The notes below the pieces were generated by a model, which was not told the origin of the DNA, made no database searches, and saw nothing but the letters and a program-made list of their open reading frames with translations. Source: an uncultured Collinsella sp. (lineage in GTDB: Bacteria > Actinomycetota > Coriobacteriia > Coriobacteriales > Coriobacteriaceae). Taken from it: 18,160 nucleotides of DNA. A program made the position numbers and the translations under genes. The stretch's first letter is position 1. Every line of letters starts with the position of its first letter. The stretch is taken from assembly GCA_902470925.1 (NCBI GenBank), contig CABRIF010000040.1:1-18160 (forward strand). The letters are read 5' to 3'. Shown in pieces: positions 1 through 7,027 of this stretch.

Positions 1-47
1 CTACACAAGGAGTATCGTCGGCAGCGTCAGATGTGTATAAGAGACAG
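1..47 (+). other. Illumina Nextera adapter (i5 side), artefact
   Basis: Not genomic. Positions 1-6 match the end of the P5 segment (CTACAC), 7-14 read AAGGAGTA (an i5 index; it matches Nextera S507), 15-28 are TCGTCGGCAGCGTC, and 29-47 are the transposon mosaic end AGATGTGTATAAGAGACAG. Genuine sequence begins at 48. Reading frames crossing this point give the familiar contaminant peptides MCIRDS and SYTHLTLPT. Confidence 0.99.
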
Positions 48-327
48 CACCCGATCCGCGCGCGCAATCGAGCGCGCGCTCGGCACCCGCCCGATACTCC
101 CGCGTGACGTCGGCGCCCTCGCAGGTAACCACCCGCTCGCCCGAACGCTCCGCCGGCGGGCGCGGCGTGGGCAGACCGCCCATGACCTCCGGGCACACCG
201 GCAGCGCGCACACGCCCGCACGCTGCTCCAGGCGCCGGCATGCGGGCGCCAAAACGGGCTTGGAACCCCCGTCGTACCGACAAGGGGTTCCAAGCAGGCA
301 GTCGCTTATGACAACATGCAGCGGCAT
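48..327 (-). CDS. DUF523 / TudS-like protein, 3' part missing
   Basis: This is the first ~93 residues of a DUF523-family protein. The family includes thiouracil desulfurase (TudS), a cytosolic [4Fe-4S] enzyme that removes sulfur from 2-thiouracil. The family signatures are visible: ISDCLLGTPCRYDGG near the N-terminus (Cys10, Cys16) and PVCPEVMGGLPTPRPPAE around residues 43-60 (Cys45). The two cysteines C10 and C45 fit the cluster-binding pattern, and a third would lie in the missing part. The ATG at 327 has GAGGA about 7 nt upstream and follows the stop of the previous gene by 18 nt, so the two are probably cotranscribed. The gene runs into adapter at 47. Everything after residue ~93 in a naive translation (SYTHLTLPT...) is adapter-encoded. 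The substrate in this organism is unknown; a role in thio-nucleobase salvage is family-based inference. Confidence 0.88.
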
Positions 328-345
328 GGGTGTTCCTCGCCCACC

Positions 346-1668
346 TTACGCAAAGATGCCGTAGAGCGTGATGTTGGCGCTGGCGAACAGCTTGTTGGCG
401 TACTCGGTCCACTTCGAGCTCGCCTTGGATGCCTCCTGCGCATACGCCTGGTAGGCGGCATAGTACGCCGTCTGGGCCTGCGCGTAGGTGGCGGAATCGG
501 CCGTGAAGGTCTCGCCGGACAGCGCCGAGGCGATCGTGCCATCGGTCGAAGCCCAGGTGCCCTTGTCGGCATCCCACTCATCGCCGGCCAGGTTGATGAT
601 GTAGTCGGCGTACTCCTTCGAAGCGGTGTCGGTGTTGCCGTCGGACGGCTCGGTGGGCGCCTCGGGCATCGTCGCGTCAACGGACGGCACGACCTTCTCG
701 TAGAGCTTCTTGATCGTTGCCTGCTCGCGCACGATGCTCTTGGCCTGGTCCTCCGTCACGCCGTACTGGGAGGCGATGGTGGAGAAGTCGGAGGAGCCGA
801 GCGCGCTTTCGGCATACGAAGACAGGTCGTCATCGGAAACGGAGACACCCTGGTTTTCGGCATCGGCGAGCATCACCTGGTTGCGCACGTAGGCCAGGAT
901 GCTATCGGCCGAGGGGGCGGGGTAGTTGCCGTCGTCGTCCTTCACCGAATCCAGGCTGTACTGAGATTCGATGGCCTCGCGCGCGGAGATGTTGTGCTTG
1001 GCGCCGTTGTAAGTCCAGGTGGCAACCGTGCTGTCCAGCTGGTCCTCGGTCAGCGTGGAGCTACCCACGCCCTTGGCGCCGAAGCCGCCGGAGCCCAGGA
1101 AGTAGCCGCCCACGCCCACCACGGCGATGAGCAGCACGGCAACCAGGGCGACGAGGGCCTTCGTGCCCCCCTTGTGCGACGAGGATGAGCCGTCGCCGTC
1201 GTTGAACGTCGGCGGGACCTCGGCCACGGCCTTGTCCGCCGCGGGCTTCTTCCCCTTCTTGACGGCCTTGGACTTCTTAGCGGCAGGCGCCTTCTTGCCC
1301 GCATCCTGCTTGCTGGCAGGCACGGCGTCTGCATCGGCAGCAGACTCAGTGGCCTCGACCTCGGCGTCGGTCTGCCCATCGGCGTCGGTCTGCCCATCGG
1401 CCTCGGACGCATCCGCCTCGGCACCCTTCGCATCCTCGGCGTCCGCCGCAGAAGCGGTTACCGTCTCCACGCCGTCGAGCAGCTCAGGATCGGCCTCGGT
1501 TTCCGCACCGGCGTCCTTGGCCGCGGTCGTACCCGAGATATCCTCGGCCGTCTGGCCATCCACCAGATCGCACAACGGCTCGGGCTGATCATCGGGACCC
1601 TCGCCGCGACCGATCACTTCGATGCCGTCAACGACATCCTTCTCATCCTTCTTCTGAATCAAACCCAT
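346..1668 (-). CDS. Membrane-anchored SurA-N-like (foldase-type) protein with acidic cytosolic tail
   Basis: A 440-residue single-pass membrane protein. Residues 1-120 are acidic, Ala/Asp/Glu-rich and probably disordered. Residues 121-150 are Lys-rich (KKAPAAKKSKAVKKGKK). One transmembrane helix spans about 171-192 (ALVALVAVLLIAVVGVGGYF). The outside part holds a helical region (LTEDQLDSTVATW, then AREAIESQY, then ILAYVRNQVMLADAENQGVSVSDDDL) resembling the SurA N-terminal/trigger-factor-C-like chaperone fold seen in PpiC/PrsA foldases. I do not see a parvulin PPIase domain, so it may be chaperone-only. The start at 1668 is chosen because AAGGAG lies 10 nt upstream; an in-frame start at 1713 adds 15 residues without a site. 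Function as an extracytoplasmic folding factor is inference from the fold-like pattern. Confidence 0.75.
   Translation of the reverse strand: MGLIQKKDEKDVVDGIEVIGRGEGPDDQPEPLCDLVDGQTAEDISGTTAAKDAGAETEADPELLDGVETVTASAADAEDAKGAEADASEADGQTDADGQTDAEVEATESAADADAVPASKQDAGKKAPAAKKSKAVKKGKKPAADKAVAEVPPTFNDGDGSSSSHKGGTKALVALVAVLLIAVVGVGGYFLGSGGFGAKGVGSSTLTEDQLDSTVATWTYNGAKHNISAREAIESQYSLDSVKDDDGNYPAPSADSILAYVRNQVMLADAENQGVSVSDDDLSSYAESALGSSDFSTIASQYGVTEDQAKSIVREQATIKKLYEKVVPSVDATMPEAPTEPSDGNTDTASKEYADYIINLAGDEWDADKGTWASTDGTIASALSGETFTADSATYAQAQTAYYAAYQAYAQEASKASSKWTEYANKLFASANITLYGIFA
1363..1398. repeat. Perfect 18-bp tandem duplication
   Basis: GGCGTCGGTCTGCCCATC occurs twice in a row (1363-1380 and 1381-1398) inside the acidic N-terminal region of the SurA-N-like gene. 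On the coding strand it gives two copies of a six-residue DGQTDA-type unit. It is in frame and probably arose by slippage. Confidence 0.95.
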
Positions 1669-1748
1669 GGGTTTATTGCTCCTTGGTTCGTTCCGACACA
1701 GCCCAACCAGCATACGCCGCCAACCGGGCGCATTTGCTTAGGGTTCAC

Positions 1749-2834
1749 TTATGAAAGGTGCGCGATCACGGCATCCGCATAGCTTTGCGTGCCCGCCGCA
1801 CCCTCGGCGCTGCCCGTCAGAGCCCGCCGCACGTCGCCGGTCACGCATGTGCCCTCGGCGAGCGTTGCGCGCACCGCGGCACGGATGCGCTCGGCAGCCG
1901 CCTGCTCGCCCAGATGGTCGAGCATCATGGCAGCCGAAAGGATCATCGCCGTGGGGTTGGCGATGTCGCGGCCCGCGATGTCGGGCGCGCTGCCGTGGGT
2001 GGCCTCGAAGATCGCCGCGGTCGTGCCGATGTTGGCGCCCGGCGCCATGCCGAGGCCGCCCACCAGGCCGGCGCACAGGTCGCTCACGATGTCGCCGTAC
2101 AGGTTCGGGCACACGAGCACATCGAAGGCGTGCGGGTCCTGCACCAAGCCCATGCAGGTGGCATCGACGATCCGGTCTTCGAACGCGATATCGGGATAGT
2201 CGGCCGCCACCTCGCGCGCCACGCTCAAAAACAGCCCGTCGGTGGCCTTCATGATGTTCGCCTTGTGCACCGCAGTCACCTTGTGTCGCCCGCAGGCACG
2301 CGCATACTCGAACGCGTACTCCACGATCCGGCGCGACCGGGAACGCGAGATCGGCTTGACCGAGATGGCCGCATCCGGGGCGAAGGGGCGCTGCCCGGTT
2401 GCCTCCACCAGCTGCGCGAGTTCCGCCACCGCCGGTGTGCCCTCCTCAAATTCGACCCCGGCATACAGGTCCTCGGTGTTCTCGCGCACGATCACCAGGT
2501 CAACGTCGCGATAGCGCGAGCCGTCGCCCGGCTGCGACAGGCAGGGGCGCACGCAGGCGTACAGATCGAACTCGCGACGCAGCGCCACGTTCACGCTGCG
2601 GAACCCCGTACCCACCGGCGTGGTGATGGGGCCCTTGATGGCCACCTCGGATGCGCGGATCGCATCGAGCACATGCTCGGGCAGCGGCGTGCCGAACTCC
2701 TCCATCACGCCGGCGCCGGCATCGACCACGTTCCAGACGATATCGACGCCGGTCGCCTCGACCACACGGCGCATCGCGCGCGAGATCTCGGGTCCGATAC
2801 CGTCACCGGGAATGAGTGCAACCTCGTGTGCCAC
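1749..2834 (-). CDS. NAD-dependent isocitrate dehydrogenase-type beta-decarboxylating dehydrogenase
   Basis: A 361-residue cytosolic enzyme of the isocitrate/isopropylmalate dehydrogenase family, expected to oxidise and decarboxylate isocitrate to 2-oxoglutarate. Visible motifs: LIPGDGIGPEI (7-17); substrate loop FRSVNVALRREFDLYACVRP (78-97), whose Ser80 and Asn82 match isocitrate-binding residues rather than the LeuB pattern; VRENTEDLYAG (117-126); catalytic Lys191 in VHKANIMK; metal Asp248 and Asp252 in NLYGDIVSD; and HGSAPDIAG (280-288), where Asp285-Ile286 in place of Lys-Tyr indicates NAD rather than NADP. The start is a GTG at 2834, 4 nt after the upstream TAG, with GAGGAG 7 nt before it; longer in-frame starts lie in the neighbour gene. 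Homoisocitrate or isopropylmalate dehydrogenase is a less likely alternative. It is the last gene of a tight four-gene run. Confidence 0.9.
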   Translation of the reverse strand: MAHEVALIPGDGIGPEISRAMRRVVEATGVDIVWNVVDAGAGVMEEFGTPLPEHVLDAIRASEVAIKGPITTPVGTGFRSVNVALRREFDLYACVRPCLSQPGDGSRYRDVDLVIVRENTEDLYAGVEFEEGTPAVAELAQLVEATGQRPFAPDAAISVKPISRSRSRRIVEYAFEYARACGRHKVTAVHKANIMKATDGLFLSVAREVAADYPDIAFEDRIVDATCMGLVQDPHAFDVLVCPNLYGDIVSDLCAGLVGGLGMAPGANIGTTAAIFEATHGSAPDIAGRDIANPTAMILSAAMMLDHLGEQAAAERIRAAVRATLAEGTCVTGDVRRALTGSAEGAAGTQSYADAVIAHLS

Positions 2835-2838
2835 GGCT

Positions 2839-3534
2839 CTACTCCTCGTCGTCTTCCAGATCGTCCTTCTTCGCCACGCGCGCACGCTTCTGCGGACTCT
2901 CCAGCTTGAAGCGCTTGACCAGAATCTCATAGATCTCACGCGAGCGCACCTTCAGGTAGCTGCCCTTGCCGTGCTCGGCGTCGAACTGCAAGCGGCCGGC
3001 AAGCTCCTCTGCCACCGCACCCGAGATCTGCCCGTTCGCGAACGCGAACAGCAGGCTCAGCATATCGCGGTACTCAAGGTCGCCGTGGTAGCACTGGATG
3101 GCCTCGTCGATGATCGGCCAGACCTTCTCGGAGCGGCGACGCTCGGTGGAGCCCCACACCGTGAGGAACCGGAACGCCGACAGGCGCAGCGGGGCCGAGA
3201 TCTCGTCGAACAGCGCGGTCTCGGCGCCCTCGTAGGCTGCCCCGCACTCCTTGGCATGCGCCGGCGCCAGCAGCGTCAGCGCATCCAGCACCTCCCAGCG
3301 CGTCTGCGCCTCGGGGCGATAGAGCGTGTCGATCAGCTGCGAGATGTAGGGCACCAGCAGCTCGGGCTCGCGGCCCGCCAGCAGCGAGACCACGCGCGCA
3401 GAAAGCTGGCGCACGCGGCGACTCGGCGCCGCCAGGTCCTCGATCAGCGACGAAAGCGCATCGGCACTGCTCTCGACGCTCGCCAGACGCTCGGCCTCCT
3501 CGGCCGTCAACCCTTGATTCTCCTGCTCGGCCAT
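2839..3534 (-). CDS. Helical (HEAT/ARM-like) repeat protein, unknown function
   Basis: A 231-residue soluble, almost entirely helical protein. After a short acidic start (residues 1-25), helix pairs repeat: SSLIEDLAAPSRRVRQLSARVVSLLAG, PELLVPYISQLIDTLYRPEAQTRWEVLDALTLLAPAH, LFDEISAPLRLSAFRFLTVWGS. These resemble HEAT/ARM-type solenoids. The last 30 residues are charged (KRARVAKKDDLEDDEE). I do not recognise a named family. The ATG at 3534 is 2 nt after the stop of the upstream membrane protein and has GAGG about 6 nt away. Its stop overlaps the ribosome-binding region of the isocitrate-dehydrogenase-type gene, so its translation is probably coupled to both. A scaffold or interaction role is suggested by the fold type only. 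Confidence 0.78.
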   Translation of the reverse strand: MAEQENQGLTAEEAERLASVESSADALSSLIEDLAAPSRRVRQLSARVVSLLAGREPELLVPYISQLIDTLYRPEAQTRWEVLDALTLLAPAHAKECGAAYEGAETALFDEISAPLRLSAFRFLTVWGSTERRRSEKVWPIIDEAIQCYHGDLEYRDMLSLLFAFANGQISGAVAEELAGRLQFDAEHGKGSYLKVRSREIYEILVKRFKLESPQKRARVAKKDDLEDDEE

Positions 3535-3536
3535 GT

Positions 3537-3989
3537 CTACCTCGAACCTTTCTGCTTGGATGTACCTGTTGGCTGCGGCTTGCCCGCAGCGCCCGCCTCG
3601 TCAACCGAAATGAGGTCGGGCGCCGGGCCGCCCTCCTTGCGACGTCGGCGGCGCGCCTCGCCCGTCCCCTGCTCGGCGGTGCGCCGATGCGCCTTGTTGA
3701 CGTTGAAGAACTTGTCGGCCGCCTTCCAGGGCCCCACCGACTCGCCGAAGCTCATCTTGAGGCCCGCGATGTAGCCCGCGAGCGCCCCGAACGCGACGGC
3801 GTACAGCAGCGGCAGCGCCGCCAGCAGCGCCGAGACAAGCACCGCGATCACCAGGCCGGCGATGTTGGCGACCCAGTAATCCCGACGCGTCACCACATGA
3901 CGCACGCAGATGGCCTGCCCCGCCAAAAACCCGATATACACCGAGAAGATGAACAGCAGGGCGAATAGGATGACGAACGTCCACTCCAT
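3537..3989 (-). CDS. Small membrane protein with basic cytosolic tail, unknown function
   Basis: 150 residues. A hydrophobic N-terminal helix (about 3-25, WTFVILFALLFIFSVYIGFL) is followed by a basic turn (RHVVTRRDYW) and a long hydrophobic stretch (about 41-80) that could form two more helices. The last 65 residues are hydrophilic and very basic (HRRTAEQ...EARRRRRKEGG), ending in KQKGSR. I do not recognise the family. The ATG at 3989 has GGAG 9 nt upstream, and this site overlaps the TAG stop of the reductase gene; the stop of this gene is 2 nt before the next ATG. The tight packing says it is made together with its neighbours. Confidence 0.78.
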   Translation of the reverse strand: MEWTFVILFALLFIFSVYIGFLAGQAICVRHVVTRRDYWVANIAGLVIAVLVSALLAALPLLYAVAFGALAGYIAGLKMSFGESVGPWKAADKFFNVNKAHRRTAEQGTGEARRRRRKEGGPAPDLISVDEAGAAGKPQPTGTSKQKGSR

Positions 3990-3995
3990 GCGCCG

Positions 3996-5078
3996 CTACT
4001 CCCCGTGGTGGTGGCCGCAGCGGCACTCATGGCCTTCGCCGTGCCCCTCGCCGCAGCCGCACTCGTGCCCGTCCTCGTGATGGTGCCCGCAGCCGCACTC
4101 GTGGTCCTCGCCGTGCTCGTGCCCGCAGCCGCAGCCCTCACCGTGCTCATGGGTCTGCTGCGTATACAGCGACCAGTCCAGGCCGGCCGCTACCGCCTCG
4201 GCCTCCTCCTGGTACAGCAGCGTCACCGCCTGGGTGCCCAGACGGCCGCCGCCGATCGCCTCGAGCATGTCATAGAGCGTGAAGGCGGTGTCGGCGCCCG
4301 GCAGGGCGATCTCCTTCTCCTCAGCCACCTGCAGCGCCAGCCCCAGGTCCTTCAGGAAGTGAGCCACCATGAAGCCGGGCTTGTAGTCGCCCTCCAGGCT
4401 CTTGGGCGCAAGCTGCTGCATTGCGCCGCTCATACCGGTGCCGCTGCAGATCATGCGACGCACGGCCTCCAGGTCCAGGTCGTTTTGCTGAGCGAACGAG
4501 AGCGCATCGGCCATGCCCACCATCGAGCCCGCAAGCGCCACCTGGTTGGCGAGCTTGGCCGCCTGGCCCTTGCCCGCGCCGCCGAAGCAGCAGATCGTGG
4601 CCGTGAAGGTCTCAAGCAGGGCGCGAACCGGCTCGATGTCGCGCTCGGTGGCCCCCACGATGGCCGTCAGCGTGCCGGCGACAGCGCCGGACTCGCCGCC
4701 CGTCACCGGGCAGTCGATGGCGTGTTTGCCCGAAACCTCAGCGGCCTCGGCGATATCGCGCGCCAGCTCGGGCGCGCTCGTGGTGAGGTCAATCAGGTAC
4801 GCCCCGTCCTTGGCGCTCGCCAGCAAGCCGTCGCCGGCCAGGTAGATCTCCTCGACATCGGTGGGGTAGCCCACCATGGTGAACACCACGTCGGCCTCGC
4901 GCGCCGCCGCAGCGGGGCTGTCGGCCCACACCGCACCGCGCTCGATCAGGCCGGCGGCCTTCTCAGCCGTGCGGTTGAATACCGTCAGCGGGTAGCCGGC
5001 ATCCAGAATGTGCCCGGCGATCGGCGCTCCCATGATGCCGGTGCCGATAAACGCCACCTTGAGCTTGCTGTCTGCCAT
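3996..5078 (-). CDS. 3-hydroxyisobutyrate dehydrogenase-family reductase with His/Cys-rich C-terminal tail
   Basis: A 360-residue NAD(P)-dependent beta-hydroxyacid dehydrogenase, the family of 3-hydroxyisobutyrate dehydrogenase, tartronate semialdehyde reductase (GarR) and succinic/glyoxylate reductases. Motifs: Rossmann GTGIMGAPIA (12-21); VFNRT (33-37), where Arg36 favours NADP(H); substrate loop DCPVTGGESGAVAGTL (122-137); catalytic Lys175 in GKGQAAKLANQ; and the C-terminal helical domain with HFLKDLGLAL (240-249). The enzyme normally ends near residue 300. Here residues 310-360 form a tail with 14 His and 8 Cys, built on a 12-residue period. The start at 5078 has AAGGAG 7 nt upstream; the longer frame to 5243 lacks a site. 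The actual substrate is not decidable from sequence. The tail looks able to bind metal (compare the His-rich tails of SlyD, UreE and HypB), but that is inference. Confidence 0.9.
   Translation of the reverse strand: MADSKLKVAFIGTGIMGAPIAGHILDAGYPLTVFNRTAEKAAGLIERGAVWADSPAAAAREADVVFTMVGYPTDVEEIYLAGDGLLASAKDGAYLIDLTTSAPELARDIAEAAEVSGKHAIDCPVTGGESGAVAGTLTAIVGATERDIEPVRALLETFTATICCFGGAGKGQAAKLANQVALAGSMVGMADALSFAQQNDLDLEAVRRMICSGTGMSGAMQQLAPKSLEGDYKPGFMVAHFLKDLGLALQVAEEKEIALPGADTAFTLYDMLEAIGGGRLGTQAVTLLYQEEAEAVAAGLDWSLYTQQTHEHGEGCGCGHEHGEDHECGCGHHHEDGHECGCGEGHGEGHECRCGHHHGE
3999..4133. repeat. 36-bp tandem repeats encoding CGCG-(His/Glu)8 units
   Basis: Four imperfect in-frame units of 12 codons end the reductase gene. 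Each begins with CGCG or CRCG at residues 316, 328, 340 and 352 and continues with eight His/Glu/Gly/Asp residues; the last unit is cut to nine residues. The period is exact across all four cysteine pairs, so it is a true tandem repeat and not just biased composition. Confidence 0.9.
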
Positions 5079-5113
5079 TGCCTTCTCCTTATCTTTCGGG
5101 AACCTGGACGAAT

Positions 5114-5149
5114 CGGGTCCTGCACGCCCCTCCGGACGCGCAGGACCCG
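5114..5149 (-). terminator. 10-bp inverted repeat after degV
   Basis: CGGGTCCTGC (5114-5123) and its exact complement (5140-5149) enclose a 16-nt loop. It lies 25 nt after the degV stop and 36 nt before the reductase start. There is no T-run on the minus strand after it, so it is at best a U-less terminator or an RNA-processing hairpin. Confidence 0.45.
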
Positions 5150-5173
5150 CCCAGCCAGGCCCATCGGTTACGT

Positions 5174-6130
5174 CTACTCGCCGCGCACGCGCTTGGCGAT
5201 ACGGTCTGACAGCGAGATCTTGTCGGCGCGGTTGCTGCCCCAAAACACGATCGCCACCATACCCGGCCCCACGTGGGAGCCGAGCGTCGGGCCCACCGAT
5301 CCGCGGATGATCGTCAGCTCGGCGCAGCCCTCCTCCTTGCGCACGGCGCTCTCAAGCCAGTCGGCGTCTTTCTCCGCGTCGGCCGACACGATGCCCACGG
5401 GCATCGACACATCGGGCTCCCAGTTCTCACGGAACGCCTTCACCAGCGCCTTCAAGGCCTTCTTGCGCCCTCGGTTCACGCCCACGAGCGTCAGCGAACC
5501 CGCCAGGTCATACGACAGCTCCGGCTTGATGTCGAGCTTGGAGGACAGCTGCGCGGCCGCAGGCGGGATGCGCCCGCCGGCCGCCAGGGCATCGAGGTTC
5601 TCCAAGGTGAAGTAGCCGTGAATGTAGCTCTTGGCCTCCTCGGCCCACTGCACGAGCTGCGCGGCGGTAAGCCCGGCGGCGCGCTGGCGCTGGGCCTCGA
5701 GGGCCAGCAGCTCGGCCGCCGCACTGGGAAGCGCATTGTCCACCACATACAGCTCGAATCCCGGATGCTCCGCGCGCACCTGCTCGGCCGCCTGGCACGC
5801 CGTGCTGTAGCTCGACGACAGCGCGCTCGTGAAGCACAGGTACACCGTCGGCGTCCCCTCCTCGGCGCACGCCTGAAAAAACTCAAGGTAGCGACCGAGC
5901 GACACGGCCGACGTGGACGCCTTGGCCCCGGCGCGCAGGCGCTCGTAGAACTCATGCGGCGTGGTCGAGGTCCAGATGTCATCCGTGAACTCCTCGCCGT
6001 CCACGATGTAGGGAAACCCGAGGATGTCGACATCGAGGGTTGCCGCGATGTCGGGCGAAAGGTCGGCGCAGGTGTCGATCACGATGCGGCACCGGTTGTT
6101 GTGGGCAGTTGTGGCAGGGGTGGAACCCAT
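5174..6130 (-). CDS. DegV family protein (FakB-like fatty-acid-binding)
   Basis: 318 residues, the usual DegV length. DegV/FakB proteins bind a fatty acid and, with FakA kinase, feed acyl-phosphate to lipid synthesis. Family landmarks: N-terminal RIVIDTCADLSPDIA (the family DS/TxxDL start), a STSAVSLGRYLEFFQ segment (the usual TSQPS position), FTSALSSSYSTACQAA (the lipid-contact SS region), YVVDNALPSAAAELL, and a C-terminal half with LDIKPELSYD and GRKKALKAL, as expected for the DegV C-lobe. The ATG at 6130 has GGAG 7 nt upstream; the longer frame to 6166 would cross the hairpin after hpf. No fakA homologue is in the window, so the pairing with a kinase is not shown here. Confidence 0.92.
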   Translation of the reverse strand: MGSTPATTAHNNRCRIVIDTCADLSPDIAATLDVDILGFPYIVDGEEFTDDIWTSTTPHEFYERLRAGAKASTSAVSLGRYLEFFQACAEEGTPTVYLCFTSALSSSYSTACQAAEQVRAEHPGFELYVVDNALPSAAAELLALEAQRQRAAGLTAAQLVQWAEEAKSYIHGYFTLENLDALAAGGRIPPAAAQLSSKLDIKPELSYDLAGSLTLVGVNRGRKKALKALVKAFRENWEPDVSMPVGIVSADAEKDADWLESAVRKEEGCAELTIIRGSVGPTLGSHVGPGMVAIVFWGSNRADKISLSDRIAKRVRGE

Positions 6131-6150
6131 GGCATCTCTCCATACAAAGC

Positions 6151-6178
6151 GGCGGCCACCCCGCACGAGATGGCCGCC
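6151..6178 (-). terminator. Hairpin between hpf and degV
   Basis: GGCGGCCA (6151-6158) pairs with TGGCCGCC (6171-6178) across a 12-nt loop. It lies about 27 nt after the hpf stop. On the minus strand it is followed by GCTTTG, a weak T-tract. A likely terminator for hpf, of modest strength. Confidence 0.5.
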
Positions 6179-6204
6179 ATCCGGTTCATGCGTATCCCCG
6201 CATT

Positions 6205-6789
6205 TTACTCGTCAAGCGCCTCGATCTTCGGCTTGATGATGCCGTATCCACCATTCTTACGGTGATAGACCACATTCGTAAGACCGGTGACGGAGTTCTC
6301 GAACACGTAGAAATCATGGCCGAGCAGGTCGGTTTGGACGAGCGCCTGCTCCTCGGTCATCGGCGTGAGCTCGATGACCTTCTCGCGGACGAGCTGATCG
6401 TCCTCCTCCTCGGGGATGAGAAGATCGGCCAGATCCGCCACCGGCTCGACGGGAGCCACCTCGGCGGCGCTTGCACCCTGCTGACGGTTATCGACCACGC
6501 GGGTCTTGAATTTACGCAGTTGGCGCGTCACCTTCACGGCTGCCAGATCGATCGCGGCGTACATATCCGCACCGTGCTCCGCCACGCGAATCACCGAACC
6601 GCGCACCCGCACCGTCACCTCGACGATTGCCGGGTTGGGGTTGGAGGGGTTCTTCTCATAGCGCAACACGACATCGACGGTCATGGGTTCGATATCGAAC
6701 ACCTTGAGCGCTTCGCCGATCTTCTCGTCGACATGAGCACGCAGAGCATCGGTTACGGTCGTCTTGCGCCCAGAAACCTTGATATCCAT
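6205..6789 (-). CDS. hpf: Long-form ribosome hibernation promoting factor
   Basis: 194 residues, two-domain long HPF. The N-terminal S30AE/RaiA domain (about 1-100, MDIKVSGRKTTVTDALRAHVDEKI...) binds in the small-subunit decoding region. The C-terminal domain (about 135-194, with LGHDFYVFENSVTGLTNVVYHRKNGGYGIIKP) dimerises to join two 70S ribosomes into 100S particles. An acidic linker (IPEEEDDQ) lies between. The start at 6789 is chosen because GGAG lies 8 nt upstream; a TTG at 6801 would add four residues. A 238-bp gap precedes it, so it probably has its own promoter, but I could not settle on one. Confidence 0.96.
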   Translation of the reverse strand: MDIKVSGRKTTVTDALRAHVDEKIGEALKVFDIEPMTVDVVLRYEKNPSNPNPAIVEVTVRVRGSVIRVAEHGADMYAAIDLAAVKVTRQLRKFKTRVVDNRQQGASAAEVAPVEPVADLADLLIPEEEDDQLVREKVIELTPMTEEQALVQTDLLGHDFYVFENSVTGLTNVVYHRKNGGYGIIKPKIEALDE

Positions 6790-6957
6790 ACGTGACTCCA
6801 ATCTATCCGGGGATAACGACTTCGTGTCTACGTTGTACCCAAGATAGTCCCGTTCACGCCCGAGGTTTTTTCTTCCCCGCTGACCGCTCCGGATGCGCCG
6901 GTTACCGAAAAGTCACGCTTCAACGCCCCGTTTAGCGCTAGCACACCGACGTTGCTG

Positions 6958-6980
6958 CGTGCAGCCCCACATGCTGCACG
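6958..6980. other. 8-bp hairpin in the gap before hpf
   Basis: CGTGCAGC (6958-6965) and GCTGCACG (6973-6980) are perfect complements with a 7-nt loop. It lies about 48 nt after the stop of the lipoprotein gene. No T-run follows on either strand, so termination is possible but not shown. Confidence 0.4.
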
Positions 6981-7027
6981 AACGATGCGCGACCCTCCCG
7001 CACGGACGCGCGCAGGTGCGCTCCGGG

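Noticed and set aside
31..1188. Long plus-strand frame beginning MCIRDS
   Set aside because: It begins in adapter and is the antisense shadow of the SurA-N-like gene; composition is the Arg/Gly/His bias seen in all antisense frames here.
4005..5615. 536-residue plus-strand frame
   Set aside because: Antisense shadow of the reductase and DegV genes, which have clear family motifs, ribosome sites and tight spacing on the minus strand.
5881..5887. ACTCAAG, a half-site of the HspR HAIR operator
   Set aside because: Only one half is present, and it lies within the degV coding region; a full HAIR site (CTTGAGT-N7-ACTCAAG) was not found.
6816..6840. GGGTAC-like element upstream of hpf that recalls a stress sigma factor -10
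   Set aside because: No matching upstream box at the right spacing; too weak to call.
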